Shown: positions 25,889 through 37,986, counted from the first letter of the stretch. The stretch is DNA of 64,000 nucleotides from Dasyornis broadbenti (GCA_013397935.1 VZRN01006295.1:1759863-1823862), one strand, 5' to 3'. The notes: a model not told the origin generated them from the letters alone. Numbers and translations are program-made.

Positions 25889-25924
25889 TTGATTAATATA
25901 ATCAATACTGATTATATTAATCAA
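25889..25924. repeat. Perfect 16-bp-arm inverted repeat (hairpin)
   Basis: Two 16-base arms are exact reverse complements around the 4-base loop 'atac'. The left arm is at 25889-25904 and the right arm at 25909-25924. The flanking bases (C on both sides) do not pair, so the arms end sharply. All but four of the arm pairs (two per arm are G:C) are A:T. It could form a hairpin in single-stranded DNA or RNA. Confidence 0.95.
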
Positions 25925-27223
25925 CTCTGCTGTACATTAATACATGTTATATACCACCACATGGTATTTTGAAGGGGAATTAGAAATGTTTAACAATTAA
26001 GACATCTATAGGTGATGAACTTCTTTTAAACATTTGTGTACTTAAAATAGTATAAAAAGGTTAAGATTGTGTATTGCCTCTGCCTTTTATAACATAAACT
26101 TGTAGCTCTGACATATTAACTTGTGGACATCCTTGACTTTGCATGCCAACTCTGGTTTAGAGTGGTAGTCTTGCAAGCAGTCATCATGTATTTCCAGGTC
26201 TACTTTATGAATAATAATAAAAAAACCCCTTCCGATAATTATCAGTTAAATTATACAGAATACCTCCATAAATAAATATCCTGCCTTTTTAAAACAAGTT
26301 TAGCTCCAGGGCTAAGATAAATGTTCATTTTCCTATATTGAGAGAAATAGACTGTTCTTTTGTGTCATTTAAACCATAATGTGAACTTAAACAAGCCCTG
26401 AATCTGGCAAAGTAAACAAATCTGAAAAGAAATCTACTTCTGCAACATTTCTAAATACTGTGCTTAACCACTTAGCACAGACCAAGCCGATGCAGATCAC
26501 AATGAGCTGCATATTGTAATGAATTACTTTTCTATTCCTGGCACTTTCCTTATTGAGTGGTTTTACTCAGGAGGCAAATCCATTAGGTACTGAAATAAAA
26601 ATATTTTCTCATGATACTGTCATGGCATCTCTATGGAGACAGTGAGCAGTAGTTTTGTCTTCTTCATACATTTTGAAAGACCAAGGGAGAAAAGAAAATG
26701 TAATTAGACAACATGCATAAACATAGATTTTTATGCCTTTTAATCATATCATTAAACAAAACATCTTTTGCTTTTGAATCAAATTCTAAAAAATGTAGTA
26801 TAACTAATTAACTGAACAGAGAGGTCAGATTAGAAAAATATCTCTGCTACATAGTTTTAGACTTTTGCCTGAAAAAGTCTAGACAATAACAATAATTAAC
26901 AGGAAAAGCCAGAATTTTCCTTGTATGATAGAGATTATTGGAAAGGTTTTTAAGCACGGTGTTAATTTAATGACATTCTGAACACTGCTTCTAATAATAA
27001 TGTGTGATTCGTACATTTGTGAATGTTCAGAGAAAAAAATAAAACTGAAGTGCCATAATTTTTTTTCTTGAAAGGCAAGAGGCTTCATTCAAACAAATAA
27101 ATAAATTTGGAAATTTAATTCTGGATGGTTGATGTCAAATATTTTTATTGTAGGTTTATTCTTATAACTATCATATGTTCTGATGTTAAGCATAAGTTAG
27201 TGTCATGAGCTAAGTGATCATAT

Positions 27224-27644
27224 TGATGCCTAAAACAGGGTTACCTGTAAAAGAGGCTAAGTTAGGAGAGTAAAAAGCAGACAAATTTATTAAAGGCCTT
27301 CATGGCATATTCAGGGTAAACAAAGCCCCCTCATGAGGCTGCACCCAAAATGGAGGACGGGTCATGAGCGCCTCACCTTCTATAAGTTCTGCCTTATTTG
27401 CATATTGGCCCTTAATTCTCCAATCACACCCTTAGGCAATGATCTTAACCACCCCAGGCCTGCTCTCCCCAGTCCACTGTTGTTTATATATTTTTGGGCT
27501 TTAGGGCAATGAATGTGCCCTTGGATTTGTCTTCAGAGGAAATTATTTTGGCTAAAGGTGCCAGGAACAGAGGTTTTAGCGTTTTATACTACACCAAAGT
27601 TACAGGTACATGAAGAATAAAAACTAGAAATTCTTAAGGCATCA
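27224..27644 (-). mobile_element. Solo LTR of an endogenous retrovirus, 4-bp target duplication (ERV1-like)
   Basis: A 421-bp LTR, read on the minus strand, running from 27644 (5') to 27224 (3'). The ends are an 8-bp terminal inverted repeat, TGATGCCT ... AGGCATCA, giving the required TG...CA. The flanking 4 bases are identical (ATAT at 27220-27223 and 27645-27648), a target-site duplication of the length usual for class I (gamma-like) retroviruses. On the minus strand a GATTGG (inverted CCAAT) motif, a weak TATA-like element near 27380 and an AATAAA signal (27286-27291) occur in the order U3, R, U5. The body resembles a passerine-type LTR I recall ('cctgaatatgcc', 'ctgctttttactctccta'). No internal retroviral sequence flanks it, so it is a solo LTR left by recombination between two LTRs. 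Boundaries are seen directly; the family is inferred. Confidence 0.85.
27286..27291 (-). terminator. AATAAA poly(A) signal of the 27.2-kb LTR
   Basis: The hexamer AATAAA is read on the minus strand within the LTR, about 60 bases before its 3' end, where the R region of a retroviral LTR normally ends. It supports the minus-strand orientation. Confidence 0.6.
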
Positions 27645-27648
27645 ATAT

Positions 27649-30636
27649 TCTCTTTTAAGTGCAACAAACTTTCATTCATAGTTTTTATATAGAGAAGATA
27701 AAAACATGGAAGAAATTGTTTCATTCCAGCCTGTGATTTTTATTGAAGTTTTTACTGGCAATTGCTACATTTTCAATACTAGAACTTCCTGTAGATGGGA
27801 TAATTTCTACAATTTCTTCTCATAAAGATATTTTCTCCGCTTTTTCTCCATAATCCCTTAACCTTTTACTCCTTAGGCATTAGATTGTTGGATTTTACAA
27901 GGTGGAACAATCTCTTTTTATTGTAACAAATGTATTTTTTTCCCAAAAAACTTCAAGCAATTTTTAAGTTTCCCCTAAGAGAGATGTGGGAAAAATACTG
28001 TGAAAGAAAACATTTCTGTATGCTGTTGAGTACTCAAAGCAAAAAGAAACAACAGACTGTTCAATAACATGGTGCAATACTTGATTGGACACAATAAGTT
28101 TAAATTGAACACAACAAGACCAATTTAATACCAGGTATTTACTGACTGTAGGAGAGGAAAAATCAAACTGGAAAAACAATCAGCTAAATGAAAAGTAACA
28201 AACACAGGCACTAATTCACCTGATTGATACCTTGAAACATCCTTTAATTCACATTAAATATCTGACTTTTGTACCACAAAACCCTTCAGGTGGGGAAACC
28301 AAAACTGTCTTCACACTACAGGAAAAAAAACCTCTAAATCCTGAAAATGTTATGAGAAGATCAGAGCTCTTTAACAAAGGTTCATCTCAGAAGTTAGTCA
28401 AATAACTTTAAGAGCACAGAGGTTACTTGCCATTCCACTTTTAAATCTATTAATGTCATCGACAATTGGCAAGATGTAATACTTGCCTTTGTGCCCTTAT
28501 TGTCAGATAAGAGTGGTAATCGACCTCTTGATAAAATGTTTTATTAGCTTACATTAGAAAAATTATTGAAATTAAACCCACTAGTGTAAAACACATGATG
28601 TGCATGAACTTTGTAGAATGAGATACACAGAGGACAGAAAAGGATGTTGCCTAAATGTAGTGGGAAAGAAATCAGTTATATTTTCTTTGTAATAAAGCAC
28701 AATGGAGTGTTTGCTAAGCCTGTCCTGAAACTGAGACTTCATGTGCATTCATGTATAGACATATAAATGAACATATGTTGCATGTTCAGACTAAGAGACT
28801 TGCTAGAATTTGGTTCTTTGAAGAAATATTCTCACTGTTATAGATAATTTATTTATAAAAATAAATATGTAACAGAATAAAAGCATTAGGAAACAATGTA
28901 CCCAGCTGTGTAAAGTACAGGCTGAGTGCATTATGTCTGAGTTCCATAAAGATTTGACTGCATACCTATCTCTGTGGTTCAGATTTTATTCCCATTATAC
29001 AGGAATGCCCCTTGATATGACAGTGACTTCTGTTGATGCAGAGGTTACACTTTCTTCCTTCCACAACTCTAAGTTGTGGCAGGAATAAAAGACTTTTTAT
29101 GTTCCTGATCCTGTGAAGGTCTTTTTGATTCTCAAGGCCATTTGGGTGCATCAGCCCTGTCACGCATCCAGTGAGGCAATGTGTCATTTATAGAACAGAT
29201 TCAACGGATTCTATCTGCCATCTTGCTATGAAAACACTGTCTTAAGTACATTTCCTTGATAAAAAGTTTACTTGACAGAGAACACACTTCCAGAAAATGT
29301 AGACAGGTAATGTAACCATCTGCTGTTGCTAAGCAAGGTCTTTCAGTCAGCCTTTCTCTATCAACAGCTGCCTTTTCCCAGCTCCTTCATATCTTAGACC
29401 CTTTCATGGCTGCTTTAAATACTGTTGTATAGGGGGAAATTTTCTGACCCTTTCCTGTCAAGATAATATTAAAGAAGCTTACAGAAGGGCCAGAAACGTG
29501 CAGAATATGGTTCAAGATGAGGAGGAAGATGAAGAAATGTGAGGAAGATTTCATCACTATGATAACTCTGAGTTATTAGTCCACCCCTCTTTCTTATAAA
29601 AAACAATCTTTGTCATGCTACAATATTAGCAATCTGAGCTCGGTATAATGTCCCACTTATTCCAGCATGCCTAAAAGCTTCTATAGCTGAAGTAATACTT
29701 GTCTTTGAGATGAAAGTCCCAAAGGTGCTACCGAAAAACAGCTTAGTACCTGTGAGAAAGATCATAGGTGAAAATGGATTGCCCTTCAAGTATTTTGTCA
29801 ACTAGTACAGATAATAAAGCACAACACAGAAGTCAATATATTAATAAAAAAGGATGGTGTTAAGAAGAGAGTTTATTTGTATCAGTTTAGGAAGAGAATA
29901 TTGTAAGCTTAAAAACCAGCTATTTCAAGGCATGGATGCAATTATGAATCTGGAAAGAGGCAGTATTGAGCATGAAATTAGACAGAATGACTGAATAAAA
30001 AGAAGGTGAAACAAGATCTGCAAAAAAACAAACCCAGAATATACTGCCCAGAGTCAAAGGTTTAGCTACTATAAACTGAGTTGCTCCCTATTGAGAAGAA
30101 AGCCCTGCATAAATAACAAGTGAACTGAAAAGGAATAAAACATATAGCAGCACCTTTTTCTGTATTTGTAAAAGGAAAAAGAAGGAAAGTAACAGTAAAA
30201 CCTGTTTGATGCTTATGGTGCCTCAGTCAGTCACAGCTAAATGTAGAAAACCATAAAAGGGATCAGTGAGAGCTACTGGGAAACCTGGACAAGTAAGACC
30301 AAGTTCCTTCACTGCCTTATACAAAATCTGGTACCTGTGTAAATATCTAGGCTGGTATGACTGAGAGCCTTTCATGTGCACAGGGACTAAAATCATTGCA
30401 TGAGTCAAACATTTCACACATACACTAAGGAAATTCTTGTAAGTTTGAACCTGTTACCCAGAGCAGATGGCTGTTTTGCTACCATAACTGTGAAAGTTTC
30501 TTTGCTGTAGAAATGACTGTCATACCAGAATATTTAGTCCTGTGTTTACATGAGAGCTGTACTGGTCTTCCATTCTAATTTTTGTTCTCCCTATTTTTTA
30601 TTATTTGTCTACTATATTTGTTTTAGGTAAATTGTA
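27649..30636. other. Unannotated stretch
   Basis: No repeat family was recognised. At 29462-29542 (+) a short frame rich in Glu and Asp ends in a stop. It is preceded by a pyrimidine-rich AG and overlaps a GTGAGG donor-like site, so it could be an exon remnant, weakly supported. A 62-codon minus-strand frame lies at 29613-29801. Nothing else was identified. Confidence 0.5.
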
Positions 30637-31175
30637 GGCTCATAGAATGTATCAGTTTGGAAGAAAACCTTAAGAATCATCGAGTCCACCTTCCTGCTCC
30701 TTGTAAAATGACCTAAAACCAAAAGATCTAAGCCATAGGAATAAAATTAACTAGATATTTGGAACTCTGGCTGGCTTGGCACAATGACCCCCTCTCTGGA
30801 GACCCAGTTCCCTTGATTGATCACCCTCTCAGTGAAGAGCTGTTTTCTAATGTCCAACCTCAATTTCTCGTGATATAGCTTCATTTCATTTCATTGTGTC
30901 CTACCACTAGCCATCAGAGGTTGGTGATCAGCACCTTCTCCTCTGCTGTAGACTGTGATGAGGTTGCCCTCAGCCTTCTCCAAGTTGAACAAACCAAATG
31001 ATCCCAATCTCTCCTCATAAGTTTTTCCTTGAGACCTTTCACCATCTCCGTAGCCATTTTTTGGATGTTTTCTAAAAGCTTCATATCCTTCTTTTATTGT
31101 CATGCCCAAAACTGCACACAGGACTCGAGGAGAGGCTGCAGAGCAGCAGAGTGGGACAATCACCTCCTTCAATAA
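30637..31175 (-). repeat. CR1 LINE 3' part, diverged
   Basis: A minus-strand CR1 with its 3' terminus at the low-coordinate side ('tcatagaatgtatcagtt', then 'atcatcgagtccacc'). It proceeds through the 'ccctctcagtgaagagctg' and 'atgaggttgccctcagcc' segments to the C-terminal coding part near 'caaaactgcacacagg'. Beyond about 31175 the consensus order breaks and the next segment comes from far upstream in ORF2 (see the following feature). Confidence 0.85.
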
Positions 31176-31430
31176 GTCATTAAACATCTCTTTTGTCTTT
31201 GTCCCTATTTTAAGGTGGACTATCCTCATCAAGTACCAGATCAATGTTACCTCCAATCTTCCTTTTGCTGTCAAAATATTTCAAAAAGCCTTTTCTTTTC
31301 TGGCCTTCACAGTACTAGCCAGGTTGAACTCTACTCAAGCTATGGCCTCATGAATTTTCTTCTTACAGTGGTGAACAGCATCTCTGTAGTCCTCCTGTGT
31401 CACCTGTCCTGGCTTTTAATGACCGTAAAG
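31176..31430 (-). repeat. CR1 LINE fragment from an upstream part of ORF2
   Basis: This piece resembles the CR1 segment just upstream of the reverse-transcriptase domain. It corresponds to the part of the long copy at about 48490-48740 ('ttccttttgctgtcaaaata', then 'tctgtagtcctcctgtgtca'). It abuts the 3'-end piece at 30637-31175 in the same orientation, with about 1.5 kb of CR1 consensus missing between them. Either one CR1 suffered an internal deletion, or two copies inserted side by side. Confidence 0.65.
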
Positions 31431-33308
31431 TTTCTTTTTCGATGAAAGTTTTAGCCTGGTTTAAGAAAGTTTACAGCAGCCCAAATCTCTTTAAAGCAAT
31501 AGAAGGTAGTGTGCTATTGAAAGATGAGAGTGGACATCTAAGTTTGCAAAAGGATGGAATGCAAGCAGAGGAAAATCTTTAAGTACTAGATTAAAGTATC
31601 ACCATGAAGTCTTATTCTGCCATGTTCTCTTGTGATGGATTTTCTTTGTTTAATGAGTGGTCTCATTAGAATAATTTCATCTTCATGCATAGTAACTCAG
31701 TGACTGCTATGGATAAACATAATAACATCTAATCCTTGGGGAATAAGTGGAATAAACTGGCACAATCTATGGAATGTTAAAACCATCTAGGTTAACAGAA
31801 AATGAATCATGTCAACATAGCATTCACTTAAGAGAGACATTTATTATTTTAATAAGACAATAAAATTAATTAAACTAGACATTCTTCAAATTTAACTATA
31901 AACATATTGTCTTATTTAACAATTTTACCCTCTCTGGACTATGTTTTTTTCCTCTCCTGTTTATCCAGGTCAAAAATAGGAAACCTCAGATTGTTTTCCA
32001 AGGCCATGTGGGGCTTTCCAACCCATCTAAAAGAAGTCAAACCAAGGGAAAATACTTCTGATATACGCAGCAGTAGTGATGCTTTCTGTCACAATTTTTC
32101 CTTGAGGTTTAAAATAGTAAGATTGATAGCCTAACCTCACAATATATAAGAAAAGGTGATAGCACTCAGGAAAGTTCCAACTGAAAATACTCTGTTTTCC
32201 CAGGCCAGGAAAAAATTAGAATTGAATTTTTCAAGTGTCCCTTTACAAGTAAGAGAAGAGAGATGCTTGATTGTGCTCCAGTGTAGCTATATGTTCTTTC
32301 CAGGGACAATATCCATGGTGTAGTTTTTCATGATTTTTTGATAGGTCTGGGAGCAGATTTGCCCATGAACAGTTGCTATAGAAAATAAATGTGTTCATTA
32401 AGCACAACTTTTTTACTTTTCTCGGATATGATCACTCATTTATCACTTTTTTTTCCCCCGCTATGGCACACTTTCTGTGAGCTTCAGAATTCAAACATGC
32501 AGCCCAGAACACATATCTGAATGTGAGGGAAACTCATCCTCTTCTGGTAAAATTTCTGGGCCATACAGCTCAATAAAGGGCTCATTGTGTCTCTCTTTTG
32601 ATAGAGTAGGTAATGTGCTAGGGATCCAAAATGCACATTTTAGTGTTTCAGTTGGTCGATTGGCTGTGTCATGGACTTTGTTGTTAACTGTTCGTGGCCT
32701 CACTTTGCCGTGAGATGGGTGAAGTAAAATGCAATGAAAATTTGTTTATAACATCCTAAGTAGTCTTTGCACCTACTGGTATTTATAACAGACATTGCTA
32801 GAGGCAAAACATATTGCTTTACTTTATAAAAGATATTTATATATCTTTTCTACAGCTATCATCCCTTTTCTAGGATCACCCCTGTATATGAACAGCTTGT
32901 AGACGTGTGGTCTTACTGAAGGTAAAATGCTCTTGTTCTTGGGAACTCGAAAGGATGTCACAGTCTAGAATATGGTTTTACATTTTACAGCCAATATATT
33001 ACAAACACACAGAATACTCCTAAAGAAAACAAATACTCATACTTATTTTCTGGTATCTGACTAACACCAGACACAATACTTATTAGTTGATTTCAAATAA
33101 TGATCCACAACTTATTTCTCACTTACCTCCAAATACACATAAACTTCTTCTCTACCCCAGATACTTGATTTGATTAATAATTTATTGCTAGTTTTATTAT
33201 TTACTTGACTTCAATATTTTACTTCAAATGTATAAATAGGAAATGATGTAACAATTTCTAAGGAAAATAGATTCTTAATAACTGTAATTTAATAGTGGAA
33301 TTGACAAT
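31431..33308. other. Unannotated stretch
   Basis: No element was recognised. Two frames of 70 and 78 codons on opposite strands at 32477-32713 overlap and are probably accidental. Confidence 0.5.
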
Positions 33309-33356
33309 ATTAAAGGTCCTTTCCAACTTAAATGATTCCATGACTCTATGATTCCA
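33309..33356 (+). repeat. CR1 LINE 3' stub with octamer tail
   Basis: Only the last 48 bases or so of a CR1 are present: the 'aaaggtcctttccaactt' segment followed by three octamer-like units ending at 'atgattcc'. Such extreme 5' truncation is common for CR1, which primes at its 3' end and often aborts early. The tail fixes the plus orientation. Confidence 0.9.
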
Positions 33357-36300
33357 GCTGAAAGCATAAAACCCTAGGGGTTAGAGTTAAATTCTTCAGC
33401 GACTTTTGAAAATATGCAACTCTTTTGACTTTGGCTTATACGGGCCACAGTTCCCAGAGAGAAAATGTGGCTGTATTTCACAGCACTTTTTTAGTATGCC
33501 TGTTGAAGAGCAATTTTCAATATCTTGCTGTTGCTGCTCAAGCTTTTCATTTTCTGTGGTGTCTCCCAGTATGACAACTTACTGTAGCTCTCAGTGAAAT
33601 TGATTCTGAGAAGAGAGAGATGGCTGGCTTACAGTCCCTGAAGTTATTTTCTTCTTCTGCCTTTCCAAGCCAACTGTTCTGTTAGAATTCTCTCTCAGTA
33701 GGCAGCTGCCAGTGCTGTTGCTCAAGTGTTTTTGCGGGTGTGTACTCCCATTGAGCCATTGCCAATAAATTTCATGATGCTTCCTGTTTGGATATTTTGG
33801 CCTTTCCAAAGCCACTGCATGGCAAAATGCCTAATAGACCTTTCTTATTTTACAGAGGTTGTAGTATTCTTTACAGAGAGACTGCAGTATTCCGGACTTG
33901 TGTACAGAAATGGCAGAAACTCTACATCATTTCCTTGTTGTTCACTCTTTTTGTACTCCATACAGTTTGTAGTCTTTGTTGATTCTGGATTTAATGTACC
34001 ACTTCTGTCTGCCACTTCATCACCAACCATACAGATTTCCATATTTCTCATGTGTCTTTTAAAGAAACAGCCCTTCCTTCTTCTGAAGACTTAAATTCAG
34101 AAATTAACGTGCAAGTAGCAAAGTTTTCAGTAGACAGAAAATTAGAATAAGTGGCCAAACAATGGGCTGGGATGTATCTGAGATATATCTGGGATGTATC
34201 TGGGATATATCTGAGATATATCTGAGACTGGTGTGATGAAGATGCTTTTGAATGGTATTCTAGTCCTGTGCTGAGCTTACCCTATTTCTCCAATTTACAC
34301 AAAGTAAAATCTCAGTCCTTTTTCAAGTTCCCAGTACACTGGAATTCTCAGTTGTATTTACTTTTACCTAATAAAGACTGTTTTGTGGTCAAAAGCGATT
34401 CTTTTTCTGAAATTTAGTTGTATGCTGTAGAATCTACTGTAAACCAAGTAATGTGCTGATAATATGAATATAGCTGGTTATTCATTGTACTTTTTGTGTT
34501 TCATATTTAGAAATATGAAATGGTTGCTATTTTTTCAGATTTGCCTGTTTCCCTTATAAAAATTAAAATAAGAGTATTGATTCAATGATTCAAGTTGTCC
34601 CATGCAGATGTAAATGTGTTTCATTTACAGCTCTGAATAGAATCACTCAAATATTGATGGACTGTTGGTGGAAATTATTCTTAAGTATTTTTTTTTATAT
34701 ATTATTAGGACGTTTTTTCTAACAGGCTATTAGTATATTTGCATTATTTAAAATTATTTCTGGTACGCAGTTAACCTGGACATTTCCTAAACCATCCCTC
34801 TCTCCTAATAGCTAAAGCATTAGATTCCATGTTACTTACTCCTTAGTCTGGGCTCCAGGATTTTTAACTCTTAGCAAATCAAAACTCCTCCTTTAGGAAC
34901 TCTGACCAAATATTCTATAGCAACTTCACATCTTTCTGGAACACATGTACAGTGAATTAAAAGACCTTCAAGGGTTGTTCTAAAATCTCATGTCTATCTT
35001 AGCTAAATTACCCATTCCAATGTTTGCCTGCGCAAATCTAACTTTTTCAGATATTCCAGAAGAACATTTTGGCAATTCTCTAATTGAATAGTTCTGAAAA
35101 ATTAGCTTTGCCAGGGTAAGTGAGGGTCACCTGTTATCCCCTGAGAGTTCCTGCATCCCTAAGCATATGGCACTGTCAAAATCACTTCTGTTAGCTCCAG
35201 AGGATGCAGAAACAGATATTATGGTGTCACTGTCAGTGCCATTTCCTTAAGTACTTTCTACTGTGCCGCTCATCACAAGTTTTTCTGCAACCTGCTGATG
35301 AAACCCACCAAAGGCACATAAAGAAACAATATTTAACCAGAGTGGCCTTGCATGAATTAGCAGCTTTATATAATGAGTTTTGCAAATTTCACATATTCAT
35401 TTAAATATATTTCTTTTGTGTATCTTATTTGTATCAATTTTTATAAATGTCCAGCATCATGCTGTAGATAGGGTCCCTCACAGCAACCAGTTTTTGATTT
35501 TCAGTGTCAGAATGTCAGCCTGAGCATTAGAACATTTAATACAGAGAAGAGATGTAAAGGACAGATTGGCAGTTATGATTGTTCAGAGTTCCACAGCAGC
35601 AGTACAGAATCTTAGAGATTTTTCCAAGTATTATTCAGTGTCAAGTGTAGCCATTTGTTTTCCCCTGTGCCACTATCGAAAGAATATGCTAAATCATTTG
35701 TAATGGTATACGTATGAAGTGTTGTAGGTCACATGTATAATACACCTTACAGATAGACAAATGTGAATTTGTTTTAAAAGAGGAGGGGGTTGGGAAAGAA
35801 AGGATTTTATTCTTAAATTTACAAATAATACATCAATTGCAATTATTTCTCCTACCTTCTGTTCTCTTTTTCTGATGGAAGAATTGTTTCTGATCAGCAA
35901 CAGGGCAGAGTACTGTTGTAGTGTCATAAAAAATGTATCTCAAGACTAAAAGCCAAGTATGGTTTAAAATATTTTTCTCCAATATTGACTAAATAAAGAA
36001 TTTTTCAAAGGATATCTAGCTTAAGAGCAACTTTTAAATAATTAAAAATTTATAGTACAATATGAGCATTATAAATCTCCATTTTACTGCATCTTCTTTG
36101 GATTCATAATTTTACAAAGAAATTGTAAGTTTCTTCATTGAAGAATGTTAGAAAAGTTGACATTCTTTTTGCTAACAAGAAGACAGGCATTAGACTTCAA
36201 GTAATATCCTGGCAAGAAGCTGTCATGTCAATCCGTACTGTATGTGAGAAGTGAAGATAGGACTCAATAGGGAAAATTTAGTAATCAATGACAAGTCAAA

Positions 36301-36937
36301 TGCAGAACAAAAATAAGCTAATTCCTCATGACGTAAATTTATTTCCTGCCAGCTTACATCTGGATTCATCCTGGATCCACTTCATTCATCTCTAACAGAG
36401 TTATCACAATTCAGAAATAAAATAAAAATTGCATGAATGATGTGTCTAGTGAAATCTGGAGGCTACAGGATTAGTCATTTAGTGACAGCTTTAAAATATA
36501 GATTCTGTTGACTACCACGTGTTTTGAATGCTTTTATCTCAACTACATTTATGAAGTTTTTCTGGTAAAATCACTTCAGTGTGTGCAAAATATTCATGGA
36601 AATCAAAATTTGGGATTAACATTAAAATTCAGGTAACGCCTATCATTGTGAGAAGGACTCACAGAAGGAAATGAGTCGTTTTCCATACACACACATAAAC
36701 AATATCCACTATAAACTGAACACTTAAATGACAAGGCTGTTTTTGTAGTTACCAGGACAACAAAACTGAAGTTACAGATTCAGACAATGAAGTTAGTTTA
36801 ATTCACAATAGTAAGATTTTATTCTTTATAATTGAGGCCACAAGGGTAGAAGCAACGTTTTATAAATTGTGACTCCTATGCTGAAGGGCACGGGATCCCT
36901 GATCAGTTGTTGCTCAGCTACTGAGGCATTTTTCAGA
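33357..36937. other. Unannotated stretch with a short minisatellite
   Basis: It contains an 11-bp minisatellite (34171-34225). Frames of up to 122 codons at 33591-34094 lie on both strands and overlap, so at most one could be real. The minus-strand pair (33591-33815 and 33845-34051) reads as more protein-like, but I recognise nothing in it. No transposon was seen. Confidence 0.5.
34171..34225. repeat. 11-bp minisatellite, five copies
   Basis: Five head-to-tail units of consensus GATRTATCTGR, differing only at positions 4 and 11 (both purine/purine). The alternation of variants (GATG, GATA, GATG, GATA, GATA) suggests growth by duplication of a two-unit block. Confidence 0.95.
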
Positions 36938-36942
36938 GGCTG

Positions 36943-37986
36943 TGTCATGGTTTGAGACTGGCCAAACATCAGGCACCCAGGACAGCTGCTCTCTTGCTCT
37001 CCCTGCCACAGCTGAGCAGAGGAGAGTAAAAATATTAATGAAGGGTTCATGAATTGAGATAAGGACCAGGAGAAAACACTTCAAGGGAAAAACAGATTCA
37101 GCTTAGAGTTACAAAGTGAATTTATTACAAACACAGTCAGAGGAGGATAATGAGAAATACAATAATCCCTTAAAAAGCACCTGTTTTTTCTCCAACCCCT
37201 CCCTCTAACCACCAACAGTGCGGGGAGACAGAGCATGGAGTTTTGGTCAGCTCATCATCCAAGATCTTCTTCCACTACTTAGGGAGAGGGGTCCTTCCCC
37301 TGCTGTGCCGTGAAGTCCCTCCCACAGGACACAATTCTAGTGAACTTCTCCAGCGTGGTTCCACTCTGACGAGCAGCAGTCCTCCCAAAACTGCAGGGAT
37401 GTGAGCTCTTCCCACGGACAGACAGTCCTCCCAAAACTGCTGCAGCATGGGTCTCTCGTCCACGGGGTGCAGGCCTCCAAGGCCAGGCTGCTCTAGCCTG
37501 GAAGCAAGGGCCCCCTCTCTCCACTGGGTCCCCCACTGGACCACAGCATCCACCCACTCTGGCATGGGCACCTCCCCATGGGCTGCAAGTGGATCTCTGC
37601 ATCCCCTGTGGACCCCATGGGCTGCAGGGGAACAACTGCTCCACCATGGTCTTCACCACAGCCTGCAGAGGAATTTCGGCTCCAGCACCTGGAGGACCTC
37701 ATCCCCCACCTTCTCCATGTTGTTTCCCTCACATATTCTCACCTCCTTCTCTTCTCTGGCTAAGAAAACTGTGTGCACTTTGTTTTCAGTTTCTTCGTAA
37801 ATATGTTATCACAGAGGGGTAACCAAAGTCTCTAATTGTCCCAGCCTTGGTCAGTTGCATGTCCATCTTCAGACCCATCAGTGATTGGCTCTGCCAGACA
37901 TGGTGGAAGCTTCCAGCAGCTTCTCACAGAAGCCACCTCTGTGGTCCCCCCCACTACCTAAAACCAAGTCATGCAAAACCGGCACA
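36943..37986 (-). mobile_element. Solo LTR of an endogenous retrovirus, long (1.04 kb) avian type
   Basis: A 1,044-bp LTR on the minus strand, beginning TGTGCCGG at 37986 and ending in CATGACA at 36943. Same family as the LTR at 60538-61611: both share 'tgcagaggaat', the 'gcacctggaggacc' segment, the TATA-like TATTTA element (here minus strand, about 37797-37803) and an AATAAA signal (37121-37126, minus). The U3 part at about 37320-37660 contains imperfect tandem units built on 'ctccagcgtgg' and 'cccacggac', which makes it GC-rich and gives several 80-126 codon frames on both strands that are not genes. Flanks are GGCTG and GACTG, a 5-bp duplication with one difference. No gag, pro, pol or env sequence is present next to it. 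Family name not assigned. Confidence 0.85.
37121..37126 (-). terminator. AATAAA poly(A) signal of the 36.9-kb LTR
   Basis: The hexamer is read on the minus strand and sits at the same place relative to the LTR 3' end as in the related element at 60538-61611. Confidence 0.6.

Larger units (their letters stand above)
18096..27219. other. Long unannotated AT-rich stretch
   Basis: More than 9 kb with no recognised transposon. It contains a GTTT simple repeat (about 18584-18610), an AT-rich zone with repeated TATA tracts (19580-19735), a purine tract (19911-19956), A17 (22527-22543), A20 (23360-23379) and a 36-bp hairpin (25889-25924). Open frames are all under 95 codons and resemble nothing known. 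The low repeat load could mean either ordinary old sequence or conserved non-coding DNA; I cannot tell which. Confidence 0.55.

Noticed and set aside
33591..34094. Overlapping 64-122 codon frames on both strands
   Set aside because: Mutually overlapping on opposite strands, no recognised domain, no splice or promoter support; kept only as a remark in the stretch description.
34171..34225. CRISPR-like repeat array
   Set aside because: Units are directly adjacent with no spacers, and the window is vertebrate nuclear DNA; it is a minisatellite.
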